Positions 35,701 to 47,962 of a stretch of DNA of 64,000 nucleotides are shown here, piece by piece (within the stretch, counting starts at the first letter, position 1; every line of letters starts with the position of its first letter). The notes beneath the pieces were generated by a model. The model saw only the letters and a program-made list of their open reading frames with translations, was not told where the DNA came from and ran no database searches. Made by a program: the position numbers and the translations under genes. The DNA comes from Eustoma russellianum (taxonomy: Eukaryota > Streptophyta > Magnoliopsida > Gentianales > Gentianaceae). The DNA is taken from positions 19,106,052-19,170,051 of the forward strand of contig AP025066.1 of assembly GCA_036186865.1 (NCBI GenBank), written 5' to 3'.

Positions 35701-36002
35701 AGTCCGTGGCGTTCAGTACCACGTCCAATGATCGCCCCCGTATGAATGTCCTGTAAAAGGCAAAAATTAGGATACATCATAACAATACAATCTAATTCTT
35801 TCGTGACATGACTTACTGATAAGAGTTTCGTTGATAAGGTGGGTACATAAAGACAGTTTTTCAAGGTAATATTTGGGTAATTGAAATGATGCCTCCACCC
35901 TCAACTGGAACAGACGCCCATTAGCAGTTTGAACAGAGGTTTTTGCTGGTGGGTTGTGTGTGATTAGATCAGTGGGGTCATAAGTCATAGAGTCAGTGGC
36001 CC
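32695..36002 (-). pseudogene. pol of CopA (protease, integrase, RT, RNase H), frameshifted
   Basis: Protease start: FDCGATDSMTYDPTDL (about 36000), with Cys where Ser is usual before the GA. Then the pre-integrase zinc region (HRRLGHPSF, CDTCLRAKQT), the integrase core (LVHSDVWGPSP, VDDFSRMTWLY, RSDNGG), RT (WKEAMTTEMTALEKNKTWE, RWVFAIKYKADGSVERYKARLVSKGYTRTYGIDYSETFSPVARI, MIIYVDNMVITGDD) and RNase H (TDADWAGSAVDRKSTFGYF, SSAEAEFRGI). Frames break in a G-run at the integrase DNGGE motif (about 35248) and near 34740 and 33790. The second Asp of the RT YVDD box is Asn (YVDN), so RT would be inactive. Confidence 0.9.
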
Positions 36003-37476
36003 CACAATCGAAAATCCATTGTGAGGGTCCACGTGTAATGTTACAGTAGGATATGGGGTTTTGAGGTTGTTCAATTGTTGGGGGTTTTTTCTGGTATGGG
36101 AGTGGATTGTAGGGTTAATGGTGTAATTTTTGTAGAGGTCGGGGTGGCATTTAGTAATATGGGAGAAGGCAGGGGTTCGCTGGTAAATGCGGAAGCTGTG
36201 GGGTCCCTTTTTGAATTTCAGGAAGTTCAGGGGCGTAACTGTTCTTTTCAGAAATAAGACATTCCTTACTAATATTTCCTTTAAACTCAAGGTCCTTAAC
36301 ATCAATATTATTTTCAGAATAAAAGTTGGGGCTAGGGTTAGGGAATTCGTCCCTAACCTTTTTACCTCCTTCTCCGCTGCTGCTTTCGTTTGCCCTGCTT
36401 CCCTGGTTGCTTTCGGGCTTAGGGTCACTTGCTGGTTCTTGGCTGCTTCTGTTGCCGGAGTCCCCTTCATTGGCGACCTGAGCGACGGAGGCTTTGGCTT
36501 TGAGCTCTTCCCACCAGTCAGGATACCCATGGAGCTTGAAGCACTTATCACGCGTATGTCCCTTCTTCTTGCAGTGGGTACACTCCAGGTTACCTTTCTC
36601 ATCTCCCCCTCTCCTTGATGGTTTCCCTGAGCGATGGCGTTGATTGTCCCGTCTTTTGCTTGGTTTTGGAGGTGATTTCGCCACCAGTCCGTGGCCTATC
36701 CCTCATTCTGTCCCAAATGATGATCCACGTTCTGATGGGAGCAGCACCCCACTCTGCACCTCTGACCTTCTCAGTTCATTATAGGTCATCTCCACATTCG
36801 GTATGGGGTCAAGTTTTAACAGTTCCCTTTTTGTGTCTGCGAATTTGTCATCTACAACCAACAATAGCTGATACAATCTTTGTTCTTGCACTTTCTTGGT
36901 GTAAGTGGCAATATCAACGGGTGACTCCATGTGATTTGGGTCCATGGAGTCAATACTCATCCAAAGGCCCTGAAAATGGTTCCAGAGGGCCTCTAGCGAT
37001 CTGTTTCCTTGTTTAATAGTATAACATTGCTTGTGAAGGTTAAATATTTGCAATGGGTCACTGCCTGATCCGTATGTAATGGCTAAGCCGTCCCATAAAG
37101 CTTTTGCAGTTGAATACTTTGAGACATTGTTCACCAAGCTGTCCTCAATATTATCAATTACCACGTGAAGACTAATTGATCACTTTGCTCCCCCTGTTGG
37201 TATGTTGACTCGGTTGGTGCCGGAGGCGGGGGTGTCCCGATAATGTGTGCACTTTTGCCCCTTCTTCCAATGGCTATTCTCATAAGCCTGCTCATAAATT
37301 GTAATTCGTACTATTCAACTTTACCTTTAGCACTAGACTTGCAGTCATGACTGGAGGTTGTTGCATATTTACGCTCTGTTGCAAGAAGCGTGCGAACTGT
37401 TCAGAGAAATCAAAATTTGCAGGGAGGTTTGGTTTGTTTTCAGATCTTTCTGGCTGGGTTTGTGGAGTTTGTGACA
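36003..37476 (-). pseudogene. gag region of CopA, frameshifted
   Basis: Start at 37476 (MSQTPQTQPERSENKPNLP). The N-terminus runs to LNSTNYNL, where one lost G shifts the frame at the expected LWSRLM motif (about 37292). A second shift follows at FTW/VIDNIEDS (about 37163). The central UBN2-type Gag domain is clear: VSKYSTAKALWDGL, YTIKQGNRSLEALWNHFQGLW, LRRSEV. The nucleocapsid zinc knuckle CTHCKKKGHTRDKCFKLHGYPDWWEEL is intact at about 36575-36500, followed by a Ser/Glu-rich linker toward the protease. Family wording is typical of plant copia elements with short LTRs. Confidence 0.85.
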
Positions 37477-37760
37477 TTTTGATGTTTTTGCACGTTGAAC
37501 AACTTGATCTTGGTTTGAAGGCAGAGACGGGTATAAAAGGCAATGAGGAAATTTCTGAGCCTATAAGATCTCAGATGCAGCAAGTATCCCTTGACCAGGT
37601 AAGGCACTTGACCAAGGAAGGTATGGGTATGGCAATGAAGAAAAAACTGATTCTGAGCCACCAATTGTCCAGAATCGTTAGTCTGTTTGGCATGGCAATG
37701 ATGATGACTTCGTCTGAGCCACCAGATTGCTGAAAACAAATCACAGTAGGCTTAGGAAGC

Positions 37761-37775
37761 CTGGCTCTGATACCA
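37761..37775 (-). other. primer binding site of CopA
   Basis: Minus strand TGGTATCAGAGCCAG abuts the 5' LTR and is complementary to initiator tRNA-Met. Confidence 0.9.
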
Positions 37776-38003
37776 TGATAAGAATTAGACACGGGTATGT
37801 TATGGAGAAAGTTCCAGTATATTTCTCATTGACTTCTGTACATCCTTTTTCACCTTTACTTATAGGTCTACTCATATACACATATATGGTAACCGAATAA
37901 TCACAAAATCAATTACAATAATTTCTAAATCAATCACATTAACTCCTATTCTACAATCACATCCCGTATTCTTGGCAACTGCTATCTCCCATTATTACCA
38001 ACA
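37776..38003 (-). repeat. 5' LTR of CopA
   Basis: Sense strand TGTTGGTAATAATGG to CTTATCA. It is followed directly by the primer site TGGTATCAGAGCCAG. Confidence 0.93.
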
Positions 38004-38492
38004 GTAAAACCAATATATTTTGCAATCAGCTCCAAACTCAAACTTTCAAGAAGGAAAATAAGTAGAGGCGGCGGGAAAAAAAGCGACAGATACAAGTCGA
38101 AAAAATCCAAGAGAAAAAAGTGATGATGTGCTAATATTTAGCTATAAACTAAGGAATGTGCTACTTTGAGGGAGGAAGAAAAATTTACAATAAAGAGCAG
38201 CGGTGTCATTTTTTAGTTAAAGGAATTAAAATTGCTGTGTCTAGATCAAATATGTTCTTGTCACCTACCAAAAGAAATGATCCCTAGCCTTCTTTTCTGT
38301 GGGTGGGATTCACAAAAAATCCTCCCATTTTCTAGTAAGAAAATATGGAAATCCCCAATAGTGTGTCATAATTCCAACAATCCAATCCATATAAACCCAC
38401 GTGCCTGCACGGAAATACAGAGCAAAAGAACACTATGAGCGCTTTGTGGCAACAAAGCCAAGCCCCATAAAACAAGAACCAAAAGGAGCTCA
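38004..38492. other. flank right of CopA with the end of an open frame
   Basis: From 38004 no gene is supported to about 38365. On the minus strand a 69-codon frame ends at 38366 and extends into the duplicated block; see the next entry. Confidence 0.4.
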
Positions 38493-38928
38493 TTGAAGAT
38501 GCTGCTCCATTTCCAATGGCTCCATTTGCTTTCTTCTTTTACTGATTCCTTGTTTATTGCTTTTGGAGGTGTCAAGGCTGGGGAAAAAACAATTACAGAT
38601 TAGCGAGTCAGATCTTTATTTAGAATCTCAGATGATCAAAATAATGACACTAACAGTGGTTGTTGGAGAAAAAACATGCACAAACAATGACGCTAGAAAC
38701 TCCAGAGTTTTGAAGATGCTGCTCCATTTCCAATGGCTCCAATTGCTTTCTTCTTCTACTGATTCCTTCTTTATTGCTTTTGGAGGTGTCAAGGCTGGAA
38801 AAAAAACAATTACAGATTGGCGAGTCAGATCTTTATTTAGAATCTCGGATGAGCAAAATAATGACACTAACAGTGGTTGTTGGAGAAAAAACATGCACAA
38901 GCAACGACGCTAGAAACTCCAGAGTTTT
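38493..38928 (-). repeat. 217-bp direct tandem duplication, possible exon fragment
   Basis: Copies at 38493-38709 and 38710-38928 are about 95% identical. On the minus strand each contains a pyrimidine run followed by CAG (a splice-acceptor form) and a short open reading TPPKAINKESVKEESKWSHWKWSSIF. In the left copy this continues to LLLVLVLWGLALLPQSAHS and a stop at 38366; in the right copy the duplication boundary cuts it after SSIF. I do not recognise the protein. It could be a relic of a host exon or chance. The near-identity points to a recent event. Confidence 0.7.
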
Positions 38929-40064
38929 ACTTCAGAGAAAACCCTCCGACGACCAAATCAGTTACATGTGTTTCAATTAGTAGAAATGTTTAGGCTAGGA
39001 CCTTTTAGAGAAATATGTCCCTGCAACCTTTGAATGATGTATTCTTTTTTTGTTAAAATTGAAACTAGTCCCCTGATGGACGTTGTTTTTTCCTTTTGTA
39101 TAGCTTGGACAACCAATGTATGTCGAGGAGCTATAAGAGAGTGCAAAGTGGTTTGTCCTACTTATGCATAGCTGTCACGTGTCGCAACGTGTTGAGTTGC
39201 ATGACAAAGCTGCTTGCGTGACATTTGTCTGCTTTGGTAGGAATTTGCTTTTACTGAGCCGATCAGGTTGAATTTGGGCACGGATACACAGATGACCTGC
39301 AGCTTGTGGGGAGGTGCGCGCTATTGCCAATGTGACAATGAAACTAAGCTCGCAGCTGAAGCCGAGGTGATGCATGTGGCACTAGGCGACCAAGCTTTAA
39401 CGCATTCAAGTGAGTCCATCTAATGTTTACCTGCGATCTCCGTAGGTGTTGAGATGCATCGTGCATTCCCAAGGCCACTCCGACATGGCCGTGTACTTAG
39501 GCTCGCGCAGCTTATGTGAACCTGGAGCGTCCTGTGCCTTTGGAAAGTCAAATAACATTGACTGTGGCAGGCTGAATTAGTTACATTTGTCGTTTCTTGG
39601 AGTTGTGGTTTTGTCCTCACCAGATACTCCTAGATTAGCCTGCTGACAAGAAGAGGAACGTTAATCTCTCAGTAACGAATAAAACCCCTGACTGTTCCAC
39701 TGACGCACGCCTCTGATGTGTCAATCACTGAGTGGTTGTTCAGTTAGCTAGTAATGATCAGATTCCTTGGTAACTTTTTCGACGCGGTTTTAGCCGTAAC
39801 GTGTCTCAGTTTTTGAAGAGCAGGAATCCGATAGGGAATATTTTCATTTCTCCCAAAAATCCTTGGTTTAAACTGTCATCATCCCTTTGTTTCATCATTT
39901 TTGCTTCCGTACTGCAAAAAATTTTCCGTTCGTGTATATTCATCTTCTTTATGTGTCCGACCAACTTCTTTTGGCTAACTCTTTCTCCACCATCGATCTT
40001 TTATCCTTCCACCCTATTTCTATCAAGTAAGTTTCTCTATTCTTTTCTTTCTTTATTTTTCATC
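38929..40064. other. intergenic sequence
   Basis: No supported gene. The last 250 bp are pyrimidine-rich and could be leader of the decayed ORF that starts at 40065. Confidence 0.4.
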
Positions 40065-42350
40065 ATGTCTTCTGCTTTCTCTTTGGATTCTCATAATCGT
40101 TCTGAAGGGGATTCTCACGCTGCCGACATAGGAGATGGATCCAAATCTCATTCGCCAGAACAAATAGCGTCTGTGGACCTCGTTCCCTCTGCTAAAAGGC
40201 AATGAAGGGCGGTGGCTGCCGCAGCTGAGTCTGGTAACGTCCCTTGGCATGGTGTTGCTCATGCGTCGAAGCCGCTGGCAATGCCCTTGGAACTCTTAAC
40301 AACTATACCCCTAGATCAGTAGATATCGGTTACCTTGCTTTTTGAGCCGTAGGTAAGGATGAATCCTCCACCTGAGTTCAAAACTCCACATGCACGTTGT
40401 CATATGCTGGCCTGGTGAGGCTTCACAAACTTCTCCAGGTCGACTTTGGCATATTCGACCTTATTCTTCCTCTCCCTGTTTGGAGAGCTTATGACCTACG
40501 CCGAGATTACAAAAGCTGTCTACGAAGAATTCTCTAAGATACGTTTTAGACTCTCTTTCTTTTCCTTTAAAACTAATCTTGGGCTTCTATCAACTCAGGC
40601 TTCCTCAAATGATGCCGTGTGGACTGAGAACCCTAGCATGTTTCTTTTTTTTTTTCCTTTGAGCCATCCAAGTCAGATTCAAAATCGAGACTTTTAGAGG
40701 TTTTTTCACATGCAATAACATTAAAACTGGTTAAATTGTAGCAACAGACTCTACACAAAGAGTTTGACCTCGTTGAAAACCTACCCTCTTCCAACAACAC
40801 TGGAAAGGGCGCTTCTTCAATATGGAGAAGACTACGCTGATGAGCTTTGATGTCTGACATACGTCGAAGGGCAACAACACAAAGCCCATCAAAGAGTAAC
40901 AGTATGTGGCTCGAATCCTTCAGAGCTATGAAGCTATGGTGGATTGACTAAAGGTGAACATCTGCATCCTGAAAAAAGCTGACATGGAGCATCTGATAAT
41001 GACTTGACCTTCAGAATCCTAAGCGAGAAAGACTTGGCTACAGTCAAAGGTAGGGTAGCTGAGCCTTTTTTTACTTGTATATCAGCTGTTTTTGTTTTAT
41101 ATGCGCACTGATCATACTTGTGATTTAACGGCAGAACTAATGCCTGGTCTGGCAGCCAATGCCTTTGCTGCGATGAAGCAATGAAAAAGGGAAAGCACAC
41201 CCCCACATCGGCTGATAAAGATGCTGCGAGCGTAGCTATGGCGGCGCAAGTAGCTAAGGTGCCAGCAGGCATAAGGATTCAGGAGCCACCTCGTGACCCA
41301 GTCGCACTACAACGGGCCGCTGAGCTCCAAGACTTGTAGGAGCAGGGGGTGCACCTGGCACTAGGTCAGGACACTTCTCTCTCATTTCTGGCACTAACTC
41401 AAAATTACTTTCTTACTTCTAGAATTGCTGAGAGCAACCAAAGTCACTCCTCATGCCAAAGGTCAAGAATTTTCTGGTAGGACCAACCTCGTCGCCTCAG
41501 TGATTCCGGAGGAGAGCATGTCTTCAGAGGAGGAGGTTGATGCGGATGATGCGGCTCTAACTTAGTGGGGCACCAAAAGCAGAGGCAAGGGCCACGCGAC
41601 CACAGCACATACGTTCTTCAGCGTGGCAAGAGTGGCACGCGCTCGTACAGCTGCCCAATGCCGAGGTGGATCCTCCAGCGGATTATCCATACAGGGAGGA
41701 GCAATGAGAGTCATACTCCCAAGAAGAAAGTGCCAAAGGCCCTCAGATGGCGCGGCAACTCACAACAGCTCAGTGGTGGCATCCAACACGAGGAAGTGAA
41801 AGGAGCTGACCCTCTCAGAGCTACGAGAAACATTCCACGGAGACATGTCACTAGTAAGTATGATTTTTTAGCTTCACTTTAGTGTTTGGTTTTATTAGCG
41901 TGGTTGGCACATTCTTTTGGTCTTTTATAGTTTAGGGCCATGCAGGTGCAGGTGTTGAGCCGCACAGAAGGGATGGACGATCTGTTGGTGAAAGAGATGG
42001 ACAAACGGGTCACCCTTGCCAGGACCTACAAGGAGCTCCTCAGAAAGATCAACAAGCTCAAGGTGGAAGTCAAAGGCCTTTGAAAAGAGAAAGAAGATTC
42101 TAACCAGAAATTGGCCTCTTCCTCTCTTGAGTCGGTCGGTCTTAAGGTCAGGGTGGCCTTGTTGGACCAATCTGCAGCCTAGTCTCATACGTCAACCAAG
42201 ACTTTGAAGGCCAAGCTAGACGAAACTAAGAAGAAACTAGCTGAGTCTCAGGCAAGCAGGATCGAGGCGGAGCGTCAACAAGATGAGCTGACGTCAAAAA
42301 CTCAACAGCTAAAGCAGGAGGTTCTCTCCTTTGACCAGAAGCTCATTTGA
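40065..42350 (+). pseudogene. decayed multi-exon coiled-coil ORF, probably gag-like of a transposon
   Basis: Start MSSAFSLDSHNRSEGDSHAADIGDGSKSHSPEQ, stop after SAKRQ, then in-frame AAAAESGNVPWHGVAHA. Later pieces read LSEKDLATVK, ADKDAASVAMAAQVAKVPAGIRIQEPP, LLRATKVTPHAKGQEFSG with an acidic SSEEEVDADDA, then a coiled coil (LARTYKELLRKINKLKVEVKGL, TLKAKLDETKKKLAESQ, ERQQDELTSKTQQLKQEV). GT-AG gaps at about 41047-41132, 41363-41421 and 41851-41930 separate them. The layout resembles plant proteins named putative gypsy-type transposon domain proteins, but a central domain is missing and many stops exist. Assignment is by general resemblance only. Confidence 0.4.
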
Positions 42351-43302
42351 AGCTAGAGAAGCGAAGCAGACGTTTTGAACGAGAATACGCTCATCCTTCA
42401 GAACTATGAAATAGAGATGTGGTGCACATAGGCAATTAAGGTCTAGTGTTAAGGTAAACGGAAAGTCAGCAGCAACAGAGATAACAAAGCTTAATATTCT
42501 GCTAGGGAAAGAGTTCAGGTTAGAGCTAAAAATCAATGTCTAGTAGAAAGTCAATACATGTTTACTGATGGAATTTTTCACCTCTTTTTTCTTACTTAAA
42601 AGCCTTAACAAAATACAATGTTAACCATTGGAGAAGAATAACATTCCAAAATTTTCTTTTTCAACATAACCGTTCTAGTAAATTCAATCAAGTCTGTTAT
42701 ATAGTTTATTTTCATGGCTTCTTATGAGTGTAGCAGATATCATTATACCTGACTAGTTCACTAACTTCCTGGTTCACGATTCACAACACTAGCAGCTTAA
42801 TAGAACTGCGGAATGATGGTTTAAACCAGTATTTGAGAGCCTTACATTTTGATCTTGGTTTCGGTTCTTGTCAGAGTTTGTTTAACCGATGGTTCAGACA
42901 TACTTCAGATACAATAATACAGCTCAATTCAGTAGATAACTATTTTAAGAGGAATAATGGAGGGGAAAAATAGGGTTCAAAATCAAGTAGCCTATGAATC
43001 AACACAGTATAAAGGCATACAAAAGAATCAAAGCTCATGTGATTGTCTTACTTTCATGAACAATACTACCTAAAAGGCTAATATCATGCCTAATCATCTG
43101 CACTTAGACAGCTGGAAACCGTAGTTATGCTTAAAGTGTACAAAATTTAAGTTTAAGAGATTATAGTCTTTTTCACATATCAGTAAAAGACTATCCCTTC
43201 TCCATTTCCGGTGAGAACAACAGGAAAGTAGGAGTGTCGGCGCGGTAACATTTTTTCATATATTTCAAAAGTGTGATGAAGCCACAAGCTACAACAACAT
43301 TA
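42351..43302. other. intergenic sequence downstream of the KxDL gene
   Basis: No gene is supported. Confidence 0.45.
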
Positions 43303-43378
43303 CCCATTTGCTTAGAGGCTCTCGCCTATAGCGGGGTATGAGGGATCGGATGTAAACAACCATACCCATGAAGCCACA
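43303..43378 (-). mobile_element. SINE-like fragment
   Basis: On the minus strand it contains GGGTATGGTTGTTTACATCC, then ACCCCGCTATAGGCGAGAGCC and TCTAAGCAAATGGG, the wording of degraded Au/TS-type SINE middle sections. Short and diverged. Confidence 0.4.
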
Positions 43379-43622
43379 AGCTAAATATAGTAAATTATTC
43401 AACAAAAACAACACAAAAGAAAAGGGAAAGGGAAAAACTGAAACTTCCATAGGTAACTACAAATTGAGGCCAGTGATGCAATCAAAAACCTAAAATCATG
43501 ACAATAACAACAGCAATTACTTGCTACAACTATATCGATTTGCAATTGATGAAGACAACCATTCTTTCATTAGACATATCGTCCAAGGAGGAGGAAAACC
43601 GAAAACCTGCACCACATTGAAG

Positions 43623-46600
43623 TTACACAGGCTGTTCAAGGTCAGGTCGTCTGTCCAGTGTATCCATAGTTGAATCGTCTGGAAATGCATCTGGATAGGT
43701 AGCCATGATCTTTGCTTTCATGCTCCTAAGCAGTTGAAATAAATGGTAAAAAGCAAGATTTTGTGATTAAGGCTAGGTATATAGGAAATGTGCAAGAGAA
43801 GGCGTCGAAGAGAATTTAGCAATGCACGCAAACTTAGAAACAAAACCTCAGCCCGATATACATAAACAAGAAAACTGTATAGAATTCTTATTGAAAACAT
43901 AAACCAATATACTAATAGCATCCGAAATGATAAAGCCTTTCATAATACCGTTAGACAACAGCGAGCAAAAAATTGGTGGAATCTTGCCTCTCATGTGGGG
44001 CTGACCAGCTATCCCCACCCCCACCCCCACCCTAAAATAATTCAGCATAATTTATTTGTTGGATTTTTAGGAAAAAAAATACAGAAATGTAAATAATGTC
44101 AGCATTCCCATGGCATAGCAACAAGTCTCATATGTATATAATGCTTGCAAAGGGCCATCAGTCGACTCCAGAAAGACAAGAAGCAATCTTGGTGAAACAT
44201 CAACTTGTCATCAACACTGTTATGCAATTGTACTTGAGACGTACTTTCCACAACCTGTTATAATACAAGGAAGCTTCCAAACCCTGCCCTTCGCTAACAG
44301 TACTTGTTTTCAGCGATACAGTACATATTCCATTAGAAAGTACAACAACAACAACAATCATACCCAGTATATCCCAACGACTGCAAAAGCTATCGCCAGG
44401 GTCTGGGGATTAATTATTTTGAATTTTCTATTTTGAATTTTCTATGCTACTATCTAAGGTACTTGACCAGTTTAGAAGATCCAACCAAGCAAACCAACAA
44501 ATGAAGATCGTTCAAGTAATGTTTTGACACAAGAGAAGAATATGTCCCCATTAGGACAGAGGCCCAGGAATTGAAAAATGTAGTACAAAGGACTGAAACA
44601 AACAATCTCCCACAAATAATGGCAAAATTATCCTTTCGTTTAAAGAGAAACACAAAAGGTTTCCACTAATTCAGTTCTGATAACAAGGTGCTTCAAAATT
44701 ATTGGGGCTCCATACTCCCCCAATCTGTTTCTAGAAGTTAAAATTTTATAGATAAGCCAAATTAGGCAACATTACAATTGTGGTTGCTTGGAGTTAGCAA
44801 CAACAAGTGACTTGCTCAGAATACAATAGTACCACCTTAAACTAGTATAAGCTAACTTTTTGCCGGTGCCCAAAATAGACCCCAAACTATAATTACAACA
44901 AAAAAGAAGCTGGAAACACCCAAGCTGAGCCAGCCTGAGGTTCAAAAACAGCAGAGTAACGAAAGGTACTCTGCTGGTGTTGCATACAGAGTTAAAAAGA
45001 AAACAAAAACAAAAAACCAAAAGTGATAGCTTTCAACCCAAAGTAAGCTGGAGAACCGTGGTGGTCAGCTTAATGATGAGTAATGATGATACCAAGAAGG
45101 ATAGATTGCTAGCCTGGAACAATAATTCCCCATCCAGGCAGTGACCAAAATCATCACCAAGTACCGATGTGGATTCCCGAACCATCTTCACCCCACTTCA
45201 TCACCAAATACTCCCCCAATCTTAAATTGTAAGTACAAGGACAATTTTAATTCATTTAAATTTATCACAAATTCCATTTTCTCCCTGGCCACAAAGTACA
45301 AGTATCATTTGACAGAACATGAAAACTAAGACAAACTTTGATGCAAGTAAGCCATCTTTGGAGAAACCTACAATTTCGCAGGCTGATGATTTTTTCTTTC
45401 TGTAAATTAAACTTAAATATATAACCATGAATGGTAGGTTTACAAAAGGTTGTTGCTTGGAAAGACAACTACAAGTTTAACTTGCGCAAAATTATTGTGG
45501 CTCACATAAAGCTCCAAACTGCCAACATGTACAAAAAGGTTCCCAAATAGCAACAACATGCCTACCTATGATTTTGCTAGATATAATTTGAAAAGACTTC
45601 AGAGTCATCAGAAGTACGTAGAAAATCCCAACACAAACGAGCAATTACACCACAAAATATATATGCAATTAAAAGCCATGGTATGTATTTGTCACTAGTT
45701 TCACAAAGCTTCATAATAATGGCATCAGGCATTATAACAGCTAAACGGTATCCATATTTTACTTCCAGTTTTTGGCCGTACATAACATTGGGCCACTTTT
45801 GTCTAGTAAACCTTATGCTACAATACTCTACCCGATGTATATGTTACTAGCATCTTTTTCAAAAATTTCACTAAAAATATGCTCATTATTCTTAGTCTAA
45901 TAGATAATCTCATAATATTCTTAAAGAATATTAAACAAACTGCATAAAACATAGGTTAACGAAAGAAGTTATCTTCTAAATGTTCTGAATTTTGTTCGCT
46001 CTTCCTCATGTTTCTTTATGATATTTGAAATATTCCCCTTCCTAAAGGTATTATGTGATACCACACATTCGTGACTCCAAGTATGCTACATACTAAGGAC
46101 AGCCAACAATTAAACAACATTGAGCCAACATATGACATTGATAGTCGTTAAAAGAAATGACAACAGAGAGGAAGACAGCCGGGAAAACGTTAGGTGTCTA
46201 GTGTTACTGTTTATTGATACAGCAGCTGAAGTTGCATAATGTGTTCAAATTAGCTGCTGCAAGCAAAGTGATACAAGAGTTCAGTAAAACGGTCTTTTAG
46301 TCAATCATGTCCAAACAACTACATTCCACAGCAAGAGTCAAGAAAGTCATAGTCAACAAAATAAGAAGCCAAACTGCATAATCAATATACATGTCAGCCG
46401 CAGTAGTATAGATGAATGGTAAAGGTGCTGGGTATCATACCTCAGCTTCTGAAATATGTAATCTAGGTCAGACTTCATAGACTTCAAGAGCCGAGTATGC
46501 TTAGCAAAATCATCCGACACCTCGGCAAAGCAATGCTCTGAATACGCATTGAAATGTGAAAGAACAGCATTGCTATCCTGCAACCTTCCCAATCTGTAGA

Positions 46601-47488
46601 TTATCATATCAACCAAAGCAAGCAAGAGGAAATAAGCTCTAAAAGTGAATACAAAAACCTACCAACTATCGAAGATCAATGCACTCAATGGAAGAACTCC
46701 ACCAGTCATGTGCATCATCATAATAATTAGGCTGCCCGAAGAACTAAATGTATTTTAAAAAAAAAAGAAAATAATGCCTGAAGAACAACAAAAATATAAA
46801 AGTAGCACTGGTTTTCATAAATTGAATGGTTGGCATATTTCTCTAGCACCATTACAATGGCACTATCAACATGCTCATGCCACCAAACCACCACCACCAA
46901 CCCCCAACAAAAAAAAAAGATCTCCCTCCTAAAAAAAGGAACAAAATAGCGGTTGAGGGAAAGACCTTGCCCCCCAACCCCCCGGACGAAAGAAAAGAGA
47001 GTAGATGGAGTAACAGCAGTAAAAACCTTTATGAATCACAAGGGGAAACAAAGAGCAAATTCTCAAAGGAATCCGCTAATTCTCCTTTCCAATCCAACTG
47101 AGTTTCTATAATTTTAAACCGCTACCATGATATTTGGGAAAAAGAAAACAACTATCTTGACTTTCGAAATGGCTCCAAAATCTCTTAATCACTTCTAAAA
47201 CCAGAATATATCAAGAACAAATTTAAGCATTACAATATCCAGGATAAAATCAAAATATTGATTATTTTTACTGCCACAAACCAGGGAAAGTGAACGAATG
47301 ATTTTTGTCCATTTTTATTTTAAAAATAATTAACACAGAGAAAACGACGAGAGAGAAAGGAGCAATTACATGAGGTGTTGTAATTGTTTCAAGGAATCCA
47401 AATCATTGGAGCTGACAAGAGACTTGAATTCTTTCGAAATCGCTTCTGACGCTGCTCTGATTGAATCCTTCTCTGATGCCTCCTCCAT
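43623..47488 (-). CDS. KxDL-motif protein (BORC/BLOC-1-related family), three exons
   Basis: Exons 47370-47488, 46441-46593 and 43623-43725 with GT-AG introns; joined CDS 375 bp, 124 residues, no stop. It starts MEEASEKDSIRAASEAISKEF. The family core is present: LGRLQDSNAVLSHFNAYSEHCFAEV (about residues 41-65), then LKSMKSDLDYIFQKLR, with the KxDL signature K80-S81-D82-L83, and the conserved end MKAKIMATYPDAFPDD. Length fits plant homologues. The mammalian relative KXD1 is a subunit of BORC, which positions lysosomes, and interacts with BLOC-1; the plant role is inferred from the family. The protein is mostly helical and cytosolic by composition. Intron 2 is 2.7 kb and contains a SINE fragment. 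This is the only convincing host gene here. Confidence 0.9.
44343..44410 (-). mobile_element. SINE 3' end in intron 2 of the KxDL gene
   Basis: On the minus strand it reads CAGACCCTGGCGATAGCTTT, then GTCGTTGGGATATACTGGGTATG and a (TTG)n tail; the same class as the SINE at 11534. The 5' part is absent. Confidence 0.75.
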
Positions 47489-47962
47489 CTTGCTTGCTTT
47501 TCCGGTTCATCTTTTTCCTGTTAGAACTTAGAACAGCAGTTAGCATATCAACGCGAAATTCCAATTTTGACCTTTTAGATTGATATTTCCTGTTTTTGCT
47601 CAACTTACTGTCGTCTAACGAGAATAAGAAAATTATATTTTCTTATTTTTGGCTTTTGTAAAATAACTCCAATCTAAAATTCGATATTTATATATTTTTT
47701 ATTTTCTAGAATGAAAAATATATTTTTGCCTAAAGCTAACAGAGGATCCCTTATTTTTTTTTCCAAATTTTTGGACCTTTCTGGATTCACGAATGATTTC
47801 CGATATTTAATTTAGTTTAAAATTTTTTACATTTATACACATTGTGATTTTTCCAAAGTTTCCTTTCCATTTCAGTACTAGATATATTAATGCAGCTTCC
47901 TCCGTCCATCATCGTCGAATAATTTTTTTTTTCTTCTATCATAAAACGAATATAATATATAA
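47489..47962 (-). promoter_or_regulatory. upstream region of the KxDL gene
   Basis: Contains the 5' leader and probable promoter: AT-rich with ATATTTATATATTTTTT at about 47682-47700, about 200 bp upstream of the start codon. No specific element can be assigned. Confidence 0.4.

Larger units (their letters stand above)
32464..38003 (-). mobile_element. CopA: complete Ty1/copia retrotransposon, 5.5 kb
   Basis: The order integrase before RT-RNase H on the minus strand identifies Ty1/copia. Short LTRs (240 and 228 bp) flank it, with perfect GTAAA target duplicates at 32459-32463 and 38004-38008. A primer site and polypurine tract are present. LTRs differ mainly by a 12-base indel (TTAATTAGAGGA present only on the left) and a few substitutions. 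Gag-pol is nearly complete but shifted in several places. Confidence 0.95.

Noticed and set aside
39175..39620. Two short minus-strand frames of 66 codons
   Set aside because: No start context, splice structure or recognisable motif.
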